A DNA stretch of 64,000 nt from an uncultured bacterium (GTDB lineage: Bacteria > Cyanobacteriota > Vampirovibrionia > Gastranaerophilales > Gastranaerophilaceae): NCBI GenBank assembly GCA_905216055.1, contig CAJMSH010000005.1, forward strand, positions 115,819-179,818, read 5' to 3'. Shown here piece after piece: positions 19,301 to 27,682 of the stretch. How positions within the stretch are numbered: the first letter of the stretch is position 1; every line of letters begins with the position of its first letter. A program made the position numbers and the translations under genes. Under the pieces are notes generated by a model. It did not search any database. It saw only the letters and a list, made by a program, of their open reading frames with translations, and had not been told where the DNA came from.

Positions 19301-19813
19301 CTTTCCAAGGAACGTAAGGAAATTTTAGACAGAATGCACGGTTATGAACAGTTGAAAAAAGAAACATTTATGAAAACTTATAACCACCTAAATGAAAACT
19401 TTAAAGAAGTTTTCCACCAACTGTCAGAAGGGGAAGGGGAATTAAAACTTGAATGTCCTGAGGATCCATTATCAGGAGGTTTGACAATTGAAGCTCAACC
19501 GAGAGATAAAGATCTTCATCGTTTGGAAAGTATGTCAGGCGGCGAAAAATCCTTAACAGCATTGGCATTTGTATTTGCAATTCAACGCTATATGCCATCC
19601 CCATTCTACGCATTTGATGAAGTTGATGCAAGTTTAGACACAATGAATGTTGAACGTATCGCCCAAATGGTGCAGAAGCAATCGAAAGATACGCAATTTA
19701 TAGTAGTTAGTCACAGACGACCTATGATAGAATCAGCTAATAGGACATTAGGTGTAACGCAAAAAGAAAAAGGTATCACAAAAGTTACCGGAATTAAACT
19801 AAGGGACGAATAA
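16316..19813 (+). CDS. smc: Chromosome partition protein SMC
   Basis: 1165 residues, standard length. Walker A is GPNGSGKSN (31-39); a long coiled coil follows to about 500, then the hinge (about 515-640, AKLGSVDKEYSIAMEVAFGG at its start), the return coiled coil, and the ATPase C-terminus with signature SMSGGEKSLTALAF and Walker B FYAFDEVDASLD. SMC dimers with ScpA/ScpB form the condensin that organises and segregates the chromosome. It heads a cluster with scpA (7-bp gap) and scpB; such close linkage supports a single operon. Confidence 0.98.
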   Translation: MYIKQLEIDNFKSFANKSEIPLLKGFTTVSGPNGSGKSNIIDSVLFALGLANASELRAENLSHFISTYTKRNEAFVKVTFGETENGEDLSIGRKIRKTSQGYASTYYINDSVTTLTNVHAILEKYNVTPNSYNVMMQGDVMGITDCTPKNRRKIIDEIAGIADFDRRIDQATNELDTVEKRVENSNLILNEVDNRLEQLKEEREVALKYQKLREEKQGLESQINKVRFFDIKNNLEKTHENILEFTKKKKEEEVNSKDLDERISLITKKFEEISNLVKAKGETEQIELKKQEEALKGEIDRKNNASNYADKQIHDNLRSIENAKNGIENYKKKIEDLTLNIKLKDDEIANIKENISSRNAELKKILEDMTGLNATADQHIERRNNLRKQLEALKDEETKLIQKKLPLESELKNLQRDLEEAKNKLAELNEMKTSFASDQDLKKTLVEQLQKEMSDFKLIQQNTLHDLDTTKNEINDLNYNIQMAYKKISAMEAKKLMAEEANFGRAIDTVMNAKLRGVHAPLAKLGSVDKEYSIAMEVAFGGRMAHIVVDDEHVASVAIELLKSSNAGRATFIPLNKIKKAPTRLQLPKDKGVIDFAINLVDFDDEYIDAFYYAVGDTIVVEDIECAKRLIGKYRMVTLQGELLEKSGSMTGGTRLRTGLSFSQNDDDELNKFKERLKEMEQKSASLENKRSSLENKLEDVRSKYSDSMTEYTKTKGELENMNRNYENSENILKEKADFIAQTTPKIEELNKTLDKLEEKNVKIYDDMAICQEQIDEVEKLINDKDLKDLKEKTEGVEAEIKRLNNRLMSAESDKNDLNRQIAFHKNLIETKEEEITNHEHNNTKLEEDKKQYKADIDGLNEKMETLHEKIEEIESKLGELLKERDSIQASLDELKEKRLTQNHAIEKIIEAIESFKARRRELEPQLDTARKELEDAGEDISKLEPVSISIEEITSKIQRLEKRMQELGDVNMKALTTYDEVLARQSELKQQIETLSKERKEILDRMHGYEQLKKETFMKTYNHLNENFKEVFHQLSEGEGELKLECPEDPLSGGLTIEAQPRDKDLHRLESMSGGEKSLTALAFVFAIQRYMPSPFYAFDEVDASLDTMNVERIAQMVQKQSKDTQFIVVSHRRPMIESANRTLGVTQKEKGITKVTGIKLRDE

Positions 19814-19820
19814 TTAGGAT

Positions 19821-20651
19821 ATGAGTACAGAGGCAGCATTAAATTATAATTTAGATTTACCTGATTTAGGCTTATCAAAAGACGGCAAGCCTAAAAGTGA
19901 AGGTATCGGAATTTTAGTCGATATGGCAAAAGCAGGGAAAATTGATCCTTGGAATATCGATATTGTTGATGTTACCGATAAATATCTTGCTCACATGGTT
20001 CAGATGAAATCGCAAAATCTTAGAGTTACCGGAAGAACGTTTCTTTTTGCTGCTGTGCTTTTAAAATTAAAATCAAATATTCTTGAAGGCGTTGATATTA
20101 CTCAATTTGACTCTCAAGAACAAGATGATCTTCAATATGATGATGACGGTTTTATTGTCGATTACGGTGAAGATGATTATGTTCCGACAAATAACGTCAT
20201 ATCTATTGATGAAGTTTTACAAAGACGTACAAGCGTAAGATTAAATCACAATCGTGTTGTTACATTGAAAGATTTAATCAGACAATTACAGTTTTATGAA
20301 AAATTAGAGCAAAAACAATCTTTAAAAAGTGCACATGAAAGAGCAAAAAGACGTGTACAATCATATGCAAAATTAACACCTGACGATATTGTAAATCTTG
20401 CGCACGAAGAATACATTGAATCTTGTGTTCAGACATTAAAAGAAAATTTGACACAAATATTTGAAAAGAACGACAAAATAGAATTAAATGAACTCACATT
20501 ACTTGGAATGGATAAAATAAGTGCCTATATAGCATTATTATTTTTAACAGCAGAAACAGACTATGAATTACAGCAAGACGAATTTTATTCCGATTTGTAT
20601 GTTGTAAAAGGCGGGGAACATGAAAATAGAACAGTTGAAATCCAGAATTGA
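19821..20651 (+). CDS. scpA: Segregation and condensation protein A
   Basis: Kleisin subunit of bacterial condensin, 276 residues. The N-terminal kleisin helices are visible (GIGILVDMAKAGKIDPWNID, the typical L-x-L..I-D-P-W pattern), and FLFAAVLLKLKSNIL matches the family core. The middle is acidic and flexible (about 95-125). The C-terminal part ends in a winged-helix-like segment (ELTLLGMDKISAYIALLFL) that would contact the SMC head. It starts 8 bp after smc and overlaps scpB by 32 bp. Confidence 0.95.
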   Translation: MSTEAALNYNLDLPDLGLSKDGKPKSEGIGILVDMAKAGKIDPWNIDIVDVTDKYLAHMVQMKSQNLRVTGRTFLFAAVLLKLKSNILEGVDITQFDSQEQDDLQYDDDGFIVDYGEDDYVPTNNVISIDEVLQRRTSVRLNHNRVVTLKDLIRQLQFYEKLEQKQSLKSAHERAKRRVQSYAKLTPDDIVNLAHEEYIESCVQTLKENLTQIFEKNDKIELNELTLLGMDKISAYIALLFLTAETDYELQQDEFYSDLYVVKGGEHENRTVEIQN

Positions 20652-21150
20652 AGCTGTTTTGTTTATAACAGCAAGAGCGGTTTCACTGGATGAAATTGCG
20701 ACAATACTTGGAGAAGAAACAGAAACAATAGAAGAAGCAATTCTTGAGTTGATTATGGACTATTCAACACGAGAAGGAGCATTGGAAATTGATGATGAAA
20801 ACGGCTATATTCTTCAAGTAAAAGAAGATTATATGGATTTGGTAGAATTATTATGTCCTGTTGATTTGAAACCCGCTGTATTAAGAACATTATCTGTTAT
20901 TGCTCTAAAAGAACCTATTAGACAAACAGATTTAAAAGAATTACGCGGTTCAAACGCTTATGAACATGTTCAAGAATTGGTTGAAAAAGGATTAGTATCA
21001 AAAACCCGTGATAAAAACGGAAGAAGTTTTAACTTAAAAACAACTCCAAAATTTGCAGAATATTTTAAACTTAAAGGTGATACACGTTCTCTTGCAAAAA
21101 TTCTTGAAATAGATAAGGGAATAAAAGATAATGATTCAAATAACAAATAA
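20620..21150 (+). CDS. scpB: Segregation and condensation protein B
   Basis: Condensin accessory subunit of 176 residues with tandem winged helices: KSRIEAVLFITARAVSLDEI in the first, and LRTLSVIALKEPIRQTDLKELRG in the second, both typical ScpB wording. It dimerises and binds the ScpA middle region. Its ATG lies inside the scpA end (32-bp overlap) and its own end overlaps the next gene by 20 bp, so smc-scpA-scpB-peptidase looks like one transcript. Confidence 0.95.
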   Translation: MKIEQLKSRIEAVLFITARAVSLDEIATILGEETETIEEAILELIMDYSTREGALEIDDENGYILQVKEDYMDLVELLCPVDLKPAVLRTLSVIALKEPIRQTDLKELRGSNAYEHVQELVEKGLVSKTRDKNGRSFNLKTTPKFAEYFKLKGDTRSLAKILEIDKGIKDNDSNNK

Positions 21151-22492
21151 TACACACAGACTTATAACTGTTTTAATTTGTTTATTAGCAATAATTTTTG
21201 GACTTATAGTTAAAATTTCACCATCTTTTTATTATAAAAAAGGTTTAAAATTTTACAATAATCAAAATTACGTAAAAGCCTATACCTATTTAAAAAAAGC
21301 CTATGAGTTAGAGCCTAAAAATAAAGATTACAGATATTATTATGTAAAAAATTTGTGTAATTTGACTCCGACAATTTCAGTACAAAAAGAAGTATTTGAA
21401 ATTGCATCAGGAAATGAATTAGATAGTGCACAAAATATTGCAGATGCACAAGTAACAAAATGGCGAAATACAATTTTTAATACAATAGGCGATAATTATA
21501 TTGAACAGGTTCCATTTGACAGAGGGATTTTACGTTGGGATAAAAATAAATTTCCTCTAAAGTTTTATATTGAAACAACAACTAAATCTAATTTTCCTGA
21601 TTACTATAATACTCAAATTTTAACAGCAATCTCACAATGGCAGACATCCAGCGGATTTATACAATTTGTTCAAATAAACAATAAAAAAGATGCTGATATT
21701 GTAATAAAAATTGCGGACCTACCGAAAAATAATTGTAAAGAGCAAGGGTGCAAATATGTTGTCGGATTTACAATTCCTGAGATAAAAGGAAATTTATTAA
21801 AAAAATCAACTATAACATTATATGAAAAAGATCCATACGGGAATTTTTATTCAGATAAAGAAATATTCAACACAGTATTGCATGAACTGGGTCATGCTCT
21901 TGGAATTATGGGGCACAGTTACAGCACAGGCGATTTAATGTATATGGAAACAGATACATCAACAAACTTCTACACTCCATATAGTAGTTCATTTCAATAT
22001 CTGTCATCAAAAGATATAAATACTCTTAAATTACTATATCTTTTGCTTCCGCAAATAACAAATACACCTAAAAAAGATTTCAATACAAAAGATTTAATAT
22101 ATGCACCAATCGTACTTGGAACATCAGCAGAAATTTCTTCAAGAAAACTTGAAGAAGCAAAAAATTATATAAAAAATGCCCCTGAACTATCAGGAGGTTA
22201 CGTCGATTTAGGTGTTGCATACGCAGAATTAAACAAAACAGCAGACGCTGTAAAAGCGATGAAAAAAGCTTACTCTTTAGCTAAAACTGATAATGAAAAA
22301 TACTTGGTTTGCTATAACTTATCTGCAATATATGTAAACTCAAAACATTTTAAAGAAGCCTTGAAGTACGCAAAAGAAGCTCAAGCCATTTCTAACACAG
22401 AAGAAATTCAAGACTTAATTACAAACATTGAGCATGCACTATCAACAGATAAAAAACCTTTAAGCGGAAAATTTTTGAAAGAAAATAATTAG
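21131..22492 (+). CDS. Membrane-anchored matrixin-like zinc metallopeptidase with TPR segments
   Basis: 453 residues. A single N-terminal membrane segment (about 12-31) places the rest outside the cytoplasm. A short TPR-like unit follows (YNNQNYVKAYTYLKKAYEL). The catalytic module has the metzincin motif HELGHALGIMGHS (near 250) with downstream DLMYMETD, whose Met fits the Met-turn. The C-terminus (about 330-440) holds further TPR-like helices (GYVDLGVAYAELNKTADAVKAM). An exported peptidase in a condensin operon is unexpected; the 20-bp overlap with scpB indicates coupling rather than a shared pathway. The substrate is unknown. Confidence 0.85.
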   Translation: MIQITNNTHRLITVLICLLAIIFGLIVKISPSFYYKKGLKFYNNQNYVKAYTYLKKAYELEPKNKDYRYYYVKNLCNLTPTISVQKEVFEIASGNELDSAQNIADAQVTKWRNTIFNTIGDNYIEQVPFDRGILRWDKNKFPLKFYIETTTKSNFPDYYNTQILTAISQWQTSSGFIQFVQINNKKDADIVIKIADLPKNNCKEQGCKYVVGFTIPEIKGNLLKKSTITLYEKDPYGNFYSDKEIFNTVLHELGHALGIMGHSYSTGDLMYMETDTSTNFYTPYSSSFQYLSSKDINTLKLLYLLLPQITNTPKKDFNTKDLIYAPIVLGTSAEISSRKLEEAKNYIKNAPELSGGYVDLGVAYAELNKTADAVKAMKKAYSLAKTDNEKYLVCYNLSAIYVNSKHFKEALKYAKEAQAISNTEEIQDLITNIEHALSTDKKPLSGKFLKENN

Positions 22493-22539
22493 CAAAAAAA
22501 ATTTTTATCAGTTTTATATAAAAAAAAGGGGTAAAATAT

Positions 22540-23163
22540 ATGTATTCTGCAATAAATAATAATCATCCGTCATTTACAAGTGTTGTACCGCTTAGAGTTC
22601 ACATTGACGGAATGGAAACCTTTAATCAAAAAAATATAAGATCAGCTTGTCGTCAGCTTGCATCGATACTTGCAGGTCCTTCAGGTAATGATCAGAAAAA
22701 AATTAATATAATAAAAGAATTTGCAAAACATGATCCTGATTATTCAATTCAATACGGTCTTAAAGGTTATCCAAAACTAAAAGGGGGAAAAAAGAATATG
22801 CAACCGTCAGATTATTTCAGATGTATTGCAGATGATACCAAAAGCTATCTTTTCACCGGAGAACAAGCGAAAAAATTAAGAGAATTAGGCAAAGCTGTAG
22901 GGCAAGAACAACAAATTTGCAAATCTCGTAAAATACTAAACAGCTTTGATTTGCAAGTTGCAAAAAGGAATTACGGTTTTACGATTGCAAACTATATCCG
23001 CTCAACAAAATTACGTCTGAGAGAAACTTTTGACAATATTACAAAGCAAAAAATAGGCAAACCGATGGAATTAAATATTCACATGACAAGCAACGGCAAA
23101 TATGCTCAGAGCAATTTCAAAATGTATATAGATAAAATAACCTTCACCCCTGCAAACTCTTAA
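22540..23163 (+). CDS. Unrecognised basic protein with N-terminal PSFTS motif
   Basis: No family recognised. 207 residues, soluble and basic, no signal peptide. The N-terminus NNNHPSFTSVVPLRVHIDG carries an F-x-G/S-like motif seen near the start of other unknown proteins in this window. The middle is helical (IRSACRQLASILAG), with a repeated Gly/Lys loop (GYPKLKGGKK). A clear AAGGGG ribosome-binding site precedes the ATG, so it is probably expressed. It lies between the peptidase and the FAD dehydrogenase, both on the same strand. Confidence 0.65.
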   Translation: MYSAINNNHPSFTSVVPLRVHIDGMETFNQKNIRSACRQLASILAGPSGNDQKKINIIKEFAKHDPDYSIQYGLKGYPKLKGGKKNMQPSDYFRCIADDTKSYLFTGEQAKKLRELGKAVGQEQQICKSRKILNSFDLQVAKRNYGFTIANYIRSTKLRLRETFDNITKQKIGKPMELNIHMTSNGKYAQSNFKMYIDKITFTPANS

Positions 23164-23243
23164 CAAATACTTCACAAACAGTTTAAAAAAAATCTTGTTT
23201 AATTTATACTACAACTGTTTGGAAACATAAATGGAGATATGAA

Positions 23244-24620
23244 ATGTATAATGTAGCAATCATTGGAGCAGGACCGGCTGGAATATTTGCAGCACTTGAA
23301 ATTACAAAATTAAAACCTGATTGGAAAGTTGTTTTAATCGAAAAAGGACAAAAAATTGAAAAAAGAAAATGTCTGCTTCGTGAAGGCTATGAAAAATGTC
23401 CAACTTGCAAAAAATGCGGTTTGCTATGCGGCTGGGGCGGAGCCGGTGCTTTTTCTGACGGGAAATTAACACTTACTCCTGATGTCGGTGGCCATTTAGT
23501 TGACTATATGGACAGAAAACATGTTGAAGACTTAATCGCTTATGCAGATCAATTATATCTTGATTTTGGAGCAACTGATGAAGTTTTCGGAACTGATATG
23601 AAAGTTTTTCAAGAGCTTGAACGCCAAGCAGTTCTTGCAGAATTAAAACTTGTACATTCTCCTGTAAGACACTTAGGTACAGAAAGAAGTTTAAATGTAC
23701 TTAAGAATATGCAAGATTACTTAAATGAAAGAATTACAATATTAAACGATGTTTCCGCAAAATCATTAATTGTTGAATGCGAACAGGTTAAAGGGATTGT
23801 TTTAGATAACGGAGAAACAATTTGTGCAGAGTATACAATTATTGCACCCGGTAGAGAAGGCGCAGATTGGCTTACACAAGAATTTGCAAAACATAAAATC
23901 GGAATGGTAAATAATGCAGTTGATATCGGTGTGAGAGTAGAGCTTCCTGCTCCTGTATTTGAACCGTTAACTGATAAATTATATGAATCTAAATTAATCT
24001 ATAACTCACCAACATTTGGCGATGAAGTGAGAACTTTCTGTATGAACCCGAATGGTGAAGTTGTTCAAGAAAACTATAACGGTATATCAACTGTAAACGG
24101 TCACAGTTATGCCGAAAAGACTACAAATAACACAAATTTTGCATTACTTGTAAGTGAAAAATTCACAGAACCGTTTAAAGAACCTATCCAATACGGTCAA
24201 CATATTGCAAGACTAGCAAATATGCTTGGTGGAGGAATTTTAGTTCAACGTTTCGGAGATTTGCTTGACGGCAGAAGATCAACTCCTGAAAGAATTAAAG
24301 CAAGCACAATCAGACCGACATTAGCTTGTGCAACTCCTGGAGATTTGAGCCTTGTAATTCCATACAGACAAATGACAAGTATTATTGAAATGTTACAAGC
24401 ATTAGACAAATTATGCCCTGGAACTGCTTCAAGATATACACTTCTTTACGGTATTGAAGTTAAATTCTACTCAGCAAGAGTTAAACTTACAAACGAATTG
24501 GAAACAGAAGGCGTAAAAAATCTTTTTGCAATCGGTGACGGTGCAGGTGTAACAAGAGGACTTATCCAAGCATCAGCATCAGGAGTTCACGCTGCAAGAA
24601 CAATTTGCGCACGCGGATAA
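23244..24620 (+). CDS. FAD-dependent dehydrogenase of the COG2509 type
   Basis: 458 residues. The dinucleotide-binding motif GAGPAGIFAALE is at the N-terminus, followed by a Cys-rich stretch CPTCKKCGLLCGWGGAGAFS characteristic of this uncharacterised dehydrogenase group. A second nucleotide-contact region is IAPGREGADWL, and the C-terminal FAD motif is LFAIGDGAGVTRGLIQASASG. These enzymes resemble flavoprotein reductases of the HI0933/TrxR fold class; the physiological substrate is not known. GGAGA lies 6 bp before the ATG. The next gene starts within 10 bp of its stop. Confidence 0.87.
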   Translation: MYNVAIIGAGPAGIFAALEITKLKPDWKVVLIEKGQKIEKRKCLLREGYEKCPTCKKCGLLCGWGGAGAFSDGKLTLTPDVGGHLVDYMDRKHVEDLIAYADQLYLDFGATDEVFGTDMKVFQELERQAVLAELKLVHSPVRHLGTERSLNVLKNMQDYLNERITILNDVSAKSLIVECEQVKGIVLDNGETICAEYTIIAPGREGADWLTQEFAKHKIGMVNNAVDIGVRVELPAPVFEPLTDKLYESKLIYNSPTFGDEVRTFCMNPNGEVVQENYNGISTVNGHSYAEKTTNNTNFALLVSEKFTEPFKEPIQYGQHIARLANMLGGGILVQRFGDLLDGRRSTPERIKASTIRPTLACATPGDLSLVIPYRQMTSIIEMLQALDKLCPGTASRYTLLYGIEVKFYSARVKLTNELETEGVKNLFAIGDGAGVTRGLIQASASGVHAARTICARG

Positions 24621-24628
24621 TAAATATT

Positions 24629-25099
24629 ATGGAACATAAAACAAATGTTATGCGTGAGCTTGATAAGCTCAAAATTAATTACAATCACTACTGCTATGTA
24701 GGCACTGATGCTGTAAGCGGTGTTGAAGTAGCCTCTGTATTAAATCAAAACCCAGATAAAGTTTTTAAAACTCTTGTAACTGTAAGCAAATCAAAAAAGA
24801 ATTATGTTTTTATGCTTCCTGTTGCAAAAGAACTTGATTTGAAAAAGGCTGCAAAAGCAGTTGGTGAAAAATCTATCGAAATGCTTAAATCAAAAGAACT
24901 TTTACCTTTAACAGGATATATCCACGGCGGATGCTCTCCTATCGGAATGAAGAAATTCTTTACAACTACAATCGATAAAAGTGCTGAAAATTTTGACACA
25001 ATAATTTTCAGTGCAGGAAAAATCGGTTACCAAGTTGAACTAAGCCTTGAAAATTTAAGCAAAATTATCAAATTTAGTCTTGCAGACATTGTAGAATAG
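24629..25099 (+). CDS. ybaK: YbaK/EbsC-type aminoacyl-tRNA deacylase (Cys-tRNA(Pro) deacylase)
   Basis: 156 residues from MEHKTNVMRELDKLKINY. The family hydrolyses Cys mischarged on tRNA-Pro. Typical motifs are HYCY..SGVEVASVLNQNPDKVFKT, the catalytic-pocket lysine in FKTLVTVS, GYIHGGCSPIGMKK and the C-terminal GKIGYQVELS. An alternative start 24 bp upstream lies inside the end of the previous gene and would use TTG, so ATG is preferred. Downstream of the FAD dehydrogenase with almost no gap, so probably co-transcribed. Confidence 0.92.
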   Translation: MEHKTNVMRELDKLKINYNHYCYVGTDAVSGVEVASVLNQNPDKVFKTLVTVSKSKKNYVFMLPVAKELDLKKAAKAVGEKSIEMLKSKELLPLTGYIHGGCSPIGMKKFFTTTIDKSAENFDTIIFSAGKIGYQVELSLENLSKIIKFSLADIVE

Positions 25100-25156
25100 A
25101 AATTTACATAAATATATTATTTGCTTGAAAGATAATATAATGGTATAATCAGAAGT

Positions 25157-26926
25157 ATGAATAAGAAACAGATAAGCTTAACAACTCAAAACCGTTTAAT
25201 AATATCAGGGCTTATTTTAAGTACAATTCTTATCGTTTTTATAGCAATATTTGCAATTTTTAATATTCAAAAAAAATTAAATGCAGGTTATCAAAATTTT
25301 GGACAAATTGTTTCTAAAACGCTTGCAATAGAATGTGCAGAACTGGCTAATAAACCTTCAAAAGATATTTTAAAATCACATGCAGATAAAATTGTAGAAG
25401 CTCATAGCGATATTGTATTTATCGAATTCAGAGATGCTGACGGCAAGCTTATATATAAAGCTAATTCAGGCTCAAGAACGTCATCAAAAAGTCCTAATAT
25501 AATTGTAAATTCTCCGATGATAACCTCAAACGGTGCTAATACAGGCTCTGTTACAGTCGGATTGTCCGGCAATATTATAAGTCAAATTTCAACGACAACA
25601 AGAGCATCTTTGCTGTTTGTTTTCACAGTTGCTTGGGTTGTTTTCGCTTTCGTAATCTTAATTAACACTTATCTTATTACTAGAGAATTAAGAATTTTGC
25701 ATGAAGGTGTTCAAAAAATTTCAACAGGCGAATTTGGCTACAAAATCCAAGATAAAGATGTTAGTTCTGAAGTTAAAGAGCTTTTTAATGCCTTCAATAA
25801 CATGTCTAACCGACTTCATATATACGAAGAACAAAATATCGAGCAGCTTACACTTGAAAGAAACAAGCTAGAAGCTGTATTGATGAGTATTGCAAATGGT
25901 GTTATCGTGTGTGATAACAATGATAATGTCGTATTGATAAACAATCACGCTCACAAGCTTCTTGAACTTGACGAAAATCAAATGATGAATGTTAAAATTC
26001 AAGATTATATAGACACAGAAGGCAACCATTGCTTTAAAGATAAAATTGAAGAATTTAAAGACACCCCTATTGATGTTATGGAAAACAAACCGCTTGAATT
26101 TAATATTCAGGTTGACAAACGTGTAATAAAATCAATTATATCTCCGATGTTCACTCGCAACAAAGAATATGTCGGTTATATTATCGTTCTTATAGATATG
26201 ACAAAAGAAGCAGAAATGGACGCTATGCGTTCAACATTTATTTCAAATGTTTCTCACGAATTAAGAACTCCGGTTACCGTTTTGAGAAGCTATATAGATA
26301 CCCTATACAATTACGGCAATGAATTTGATTATGAAACTCAAAAAGAATTTATTGGAACAATAAATCAAGAAATTATAAGATTAAACAGAATGGTTAATGA
26401 TATACTTGATTTTTCAAGAATGGAAGCAAATGCCAATATGGAAAAATCTTTAAACAGCATTTATGAAGTTGTTGACAATTGCGTAAATCAAGTTCAGGCA
26501 CTAACTAAAGAACATAATCTTACAATAAGCGTAGAAAAAGAAGAAAACATTCCTGAATTTTTATTTAACTATGACGGAATAGAAAGGGCTTTAACAAATC
26601 TTTTATCAAACGCAATAAAATATTCACCTGATAACGGCGAAATTAAAGTTAAACTAAAAAAAGACGGCGATGATGTAGTCGTAACAGTTTCTGATCAAGG
26701 CTGCGGGATTGCACCTGAACATCAAAAGAAAATTTTTGACAGATTTTACAGAGTGGAAAACAATATCCACACTATTAAAGGCACAGGACTTGGGCTTCAC
26801 CTTGTAAAACAAACTATTGAAAAATATCATAACGGTAAAGTATTTGTAGAATCAGAATTGGGTAAAGGTTCAACATTTGGCTTTACTTTACCGACAAAAG
26901 TTTGTGATGAAAGTGTTGTTGCATAA
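25157..26926 (+). CDS. Membrane sensor histidine kinase (TM-HAMP-PAS-HisKA-HATPase)
   Basis: 589 residues. Two membrane segments (about 13-36 and 151-173) flank an extracytoplasmic sensor of roughly 115 residues; HAMP follows at about 174-226, a PAS domain at 235-345, the H-box FISNVSHELRTPVTVL near 361, and the ATPase motifs NLLSNAIKYSPD, SDQGCGIAPEHQ and GTGLGLHLVKQ. The architecture matches WalK/PhoR-type kinases, including those of cyanobacteria. No response regulator adjoins, so its partner is elsewhere. AGAAG precedes the ATG. It is followed 8 bp later by an unknown membrane protein, probably co-expressed. Confidence 0.93.
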   Translation: MNKKQISLTTQNRLIISGLILSTILIVFIAIFAIFNIQKKLNAGYQNFGQIVSKTLAIECAELANKPSKDILKSHADKIVEAHSDIVFIEFRDADGKLIYKANSGSRTSSKSPNIIVNSPMITSNGANTGSVTVGLSGNIISQISTTTRASLLFVFTVAWVVFAFVILINTYLITRELRILHEGVQKISTGEFGYKIQDKDVSSEVKELFNAFNNMSNRLHIYEEQNIEQLTLERNKLEAVLMSIANGVIVCDNNDNVVLINNHAHKLLELDENQMMNVKIQDYIDTEGNHCFKDKIEEFKDTPIDVMENKPLEFNIQVDKRVIKSIISPMFTRNKEYVGYIIVLIDMTKEAEMDAMRSTFISNVSHELRTPVTVLRSYIDTLYNYGNEFDYETQKEFIGTINQEIIRLNRMVNDILDFSRMEANANMEKSLNSIYEVVDNCVNQVQALTKEHNLTISVEKEENIPEFLFNYDGIERALTNLLSNAIKYSPDNGEIKVKLKKDGDDVVVTVSDQGCGIAPEHQKKIFDRFYRVENNIHTIKGTGLGLHLVKQTIEKYHNGKVFVESELGKGSTFGFTLPTKVCDESVVA

Positions 26927-26934
26927 GGAGTTTA

Positions 26935-27672
26935 ATGGATTTTTACAAAATTTGGAATATTTTCTGCAAGATATGTCTAATTTTATTTATACTAATGGTG
27001 TTTAATTCTTTATTAGGTGACGTACTTTTCAGGCTTAAATATTCATTTCCAAAAATTTCTGCCACGACAACTAATAAAATAAACACATCAAATGATCCTA
27101 TACAAATAAATTTAGAGAATCAAAAATATATAAAAGCTTACGGTGAAAAAGGCTTATATGCGCTATCTCCACAAGCGAAATATACACTTTCAGGACTTGT
27201 TGTTACAAAAAATACAAACTTTTGGTTCAGAGATGTTATGAGAAACCAATTTGATGATATTTGTCTTATGGATTTAGGAATTGTATGGGGAGATTTGGCA
27301 AATGACAAGAAAAAATTATATAAACACTGGAAATTCAAATCACATAAAACCCTAGGGCAATCAAGACGACTTGAATGGAGAACAAAACCGCCGCACAACA
27401 CACCATGGACACTTTCTTATGTAAGTTCTCACATATCGCACACACATATTATCCCTGCAAACAGAAATGTAATGGCAGGACTTTTAAAAATAAAAAGAAA
27501 CGATATAGTAAAACTTGACGGCTACTTAGTCGACATATACACAGATAAAAGTGAACTTGTTGCAAGAACAAGTCTGTCAAGAACTGACACAGATCCGACA
27601 AGCAGAGGTTCAGGCGCTTGCGAAGATATGTATGTAACCCAAGTACAAATTAACAACAAAATTTATAAATAA
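26935..27672 (+). CDS. Unrecognised membrane-anchored protein downstream of sensor kinase
   Basis: No family recognised. 245 residues. One N-terminal membrane segment (about 9-30) and a soluble domain predicted outside the cytoplasm. The soluble part has several aromatic motifs (NTNFWFRDVMRNQFDD, LEWRTKPPHNTPWTLSY) and a His-rich stretch SSHISHTHIIPANRN that could bind a metal. AAGGAG precedes the ATG at good spacing, and it starts 8 bp after the kinase stop, so it may be an accessory or sensor partner of that kinase. That link is contextual only. Confidence 0.7.
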   Translation: MDFYKIWNIFCKICLILFILMVFNSLLGDVLFRLKYSFPKISATTTNKINTSNDPIQINLENQKYIKAYGEKGLYALSPQAKYTLSGLVVTKNTNFWFRDVMRNQFDDICLMDLGIVWGDLANDKKKLYKHWKFKSHKTLGQSRRLEWRTKPPHNTPWTLSYVSSHISHTHIIPANRNVMAGLLKIKRNDIVKLDGYLVDIYTDKSELVARTSLSRTDTDPTSRGSGACEDMYVTQVQINNKIYK

Positions 27673-27682
27673 AAAATTATTA

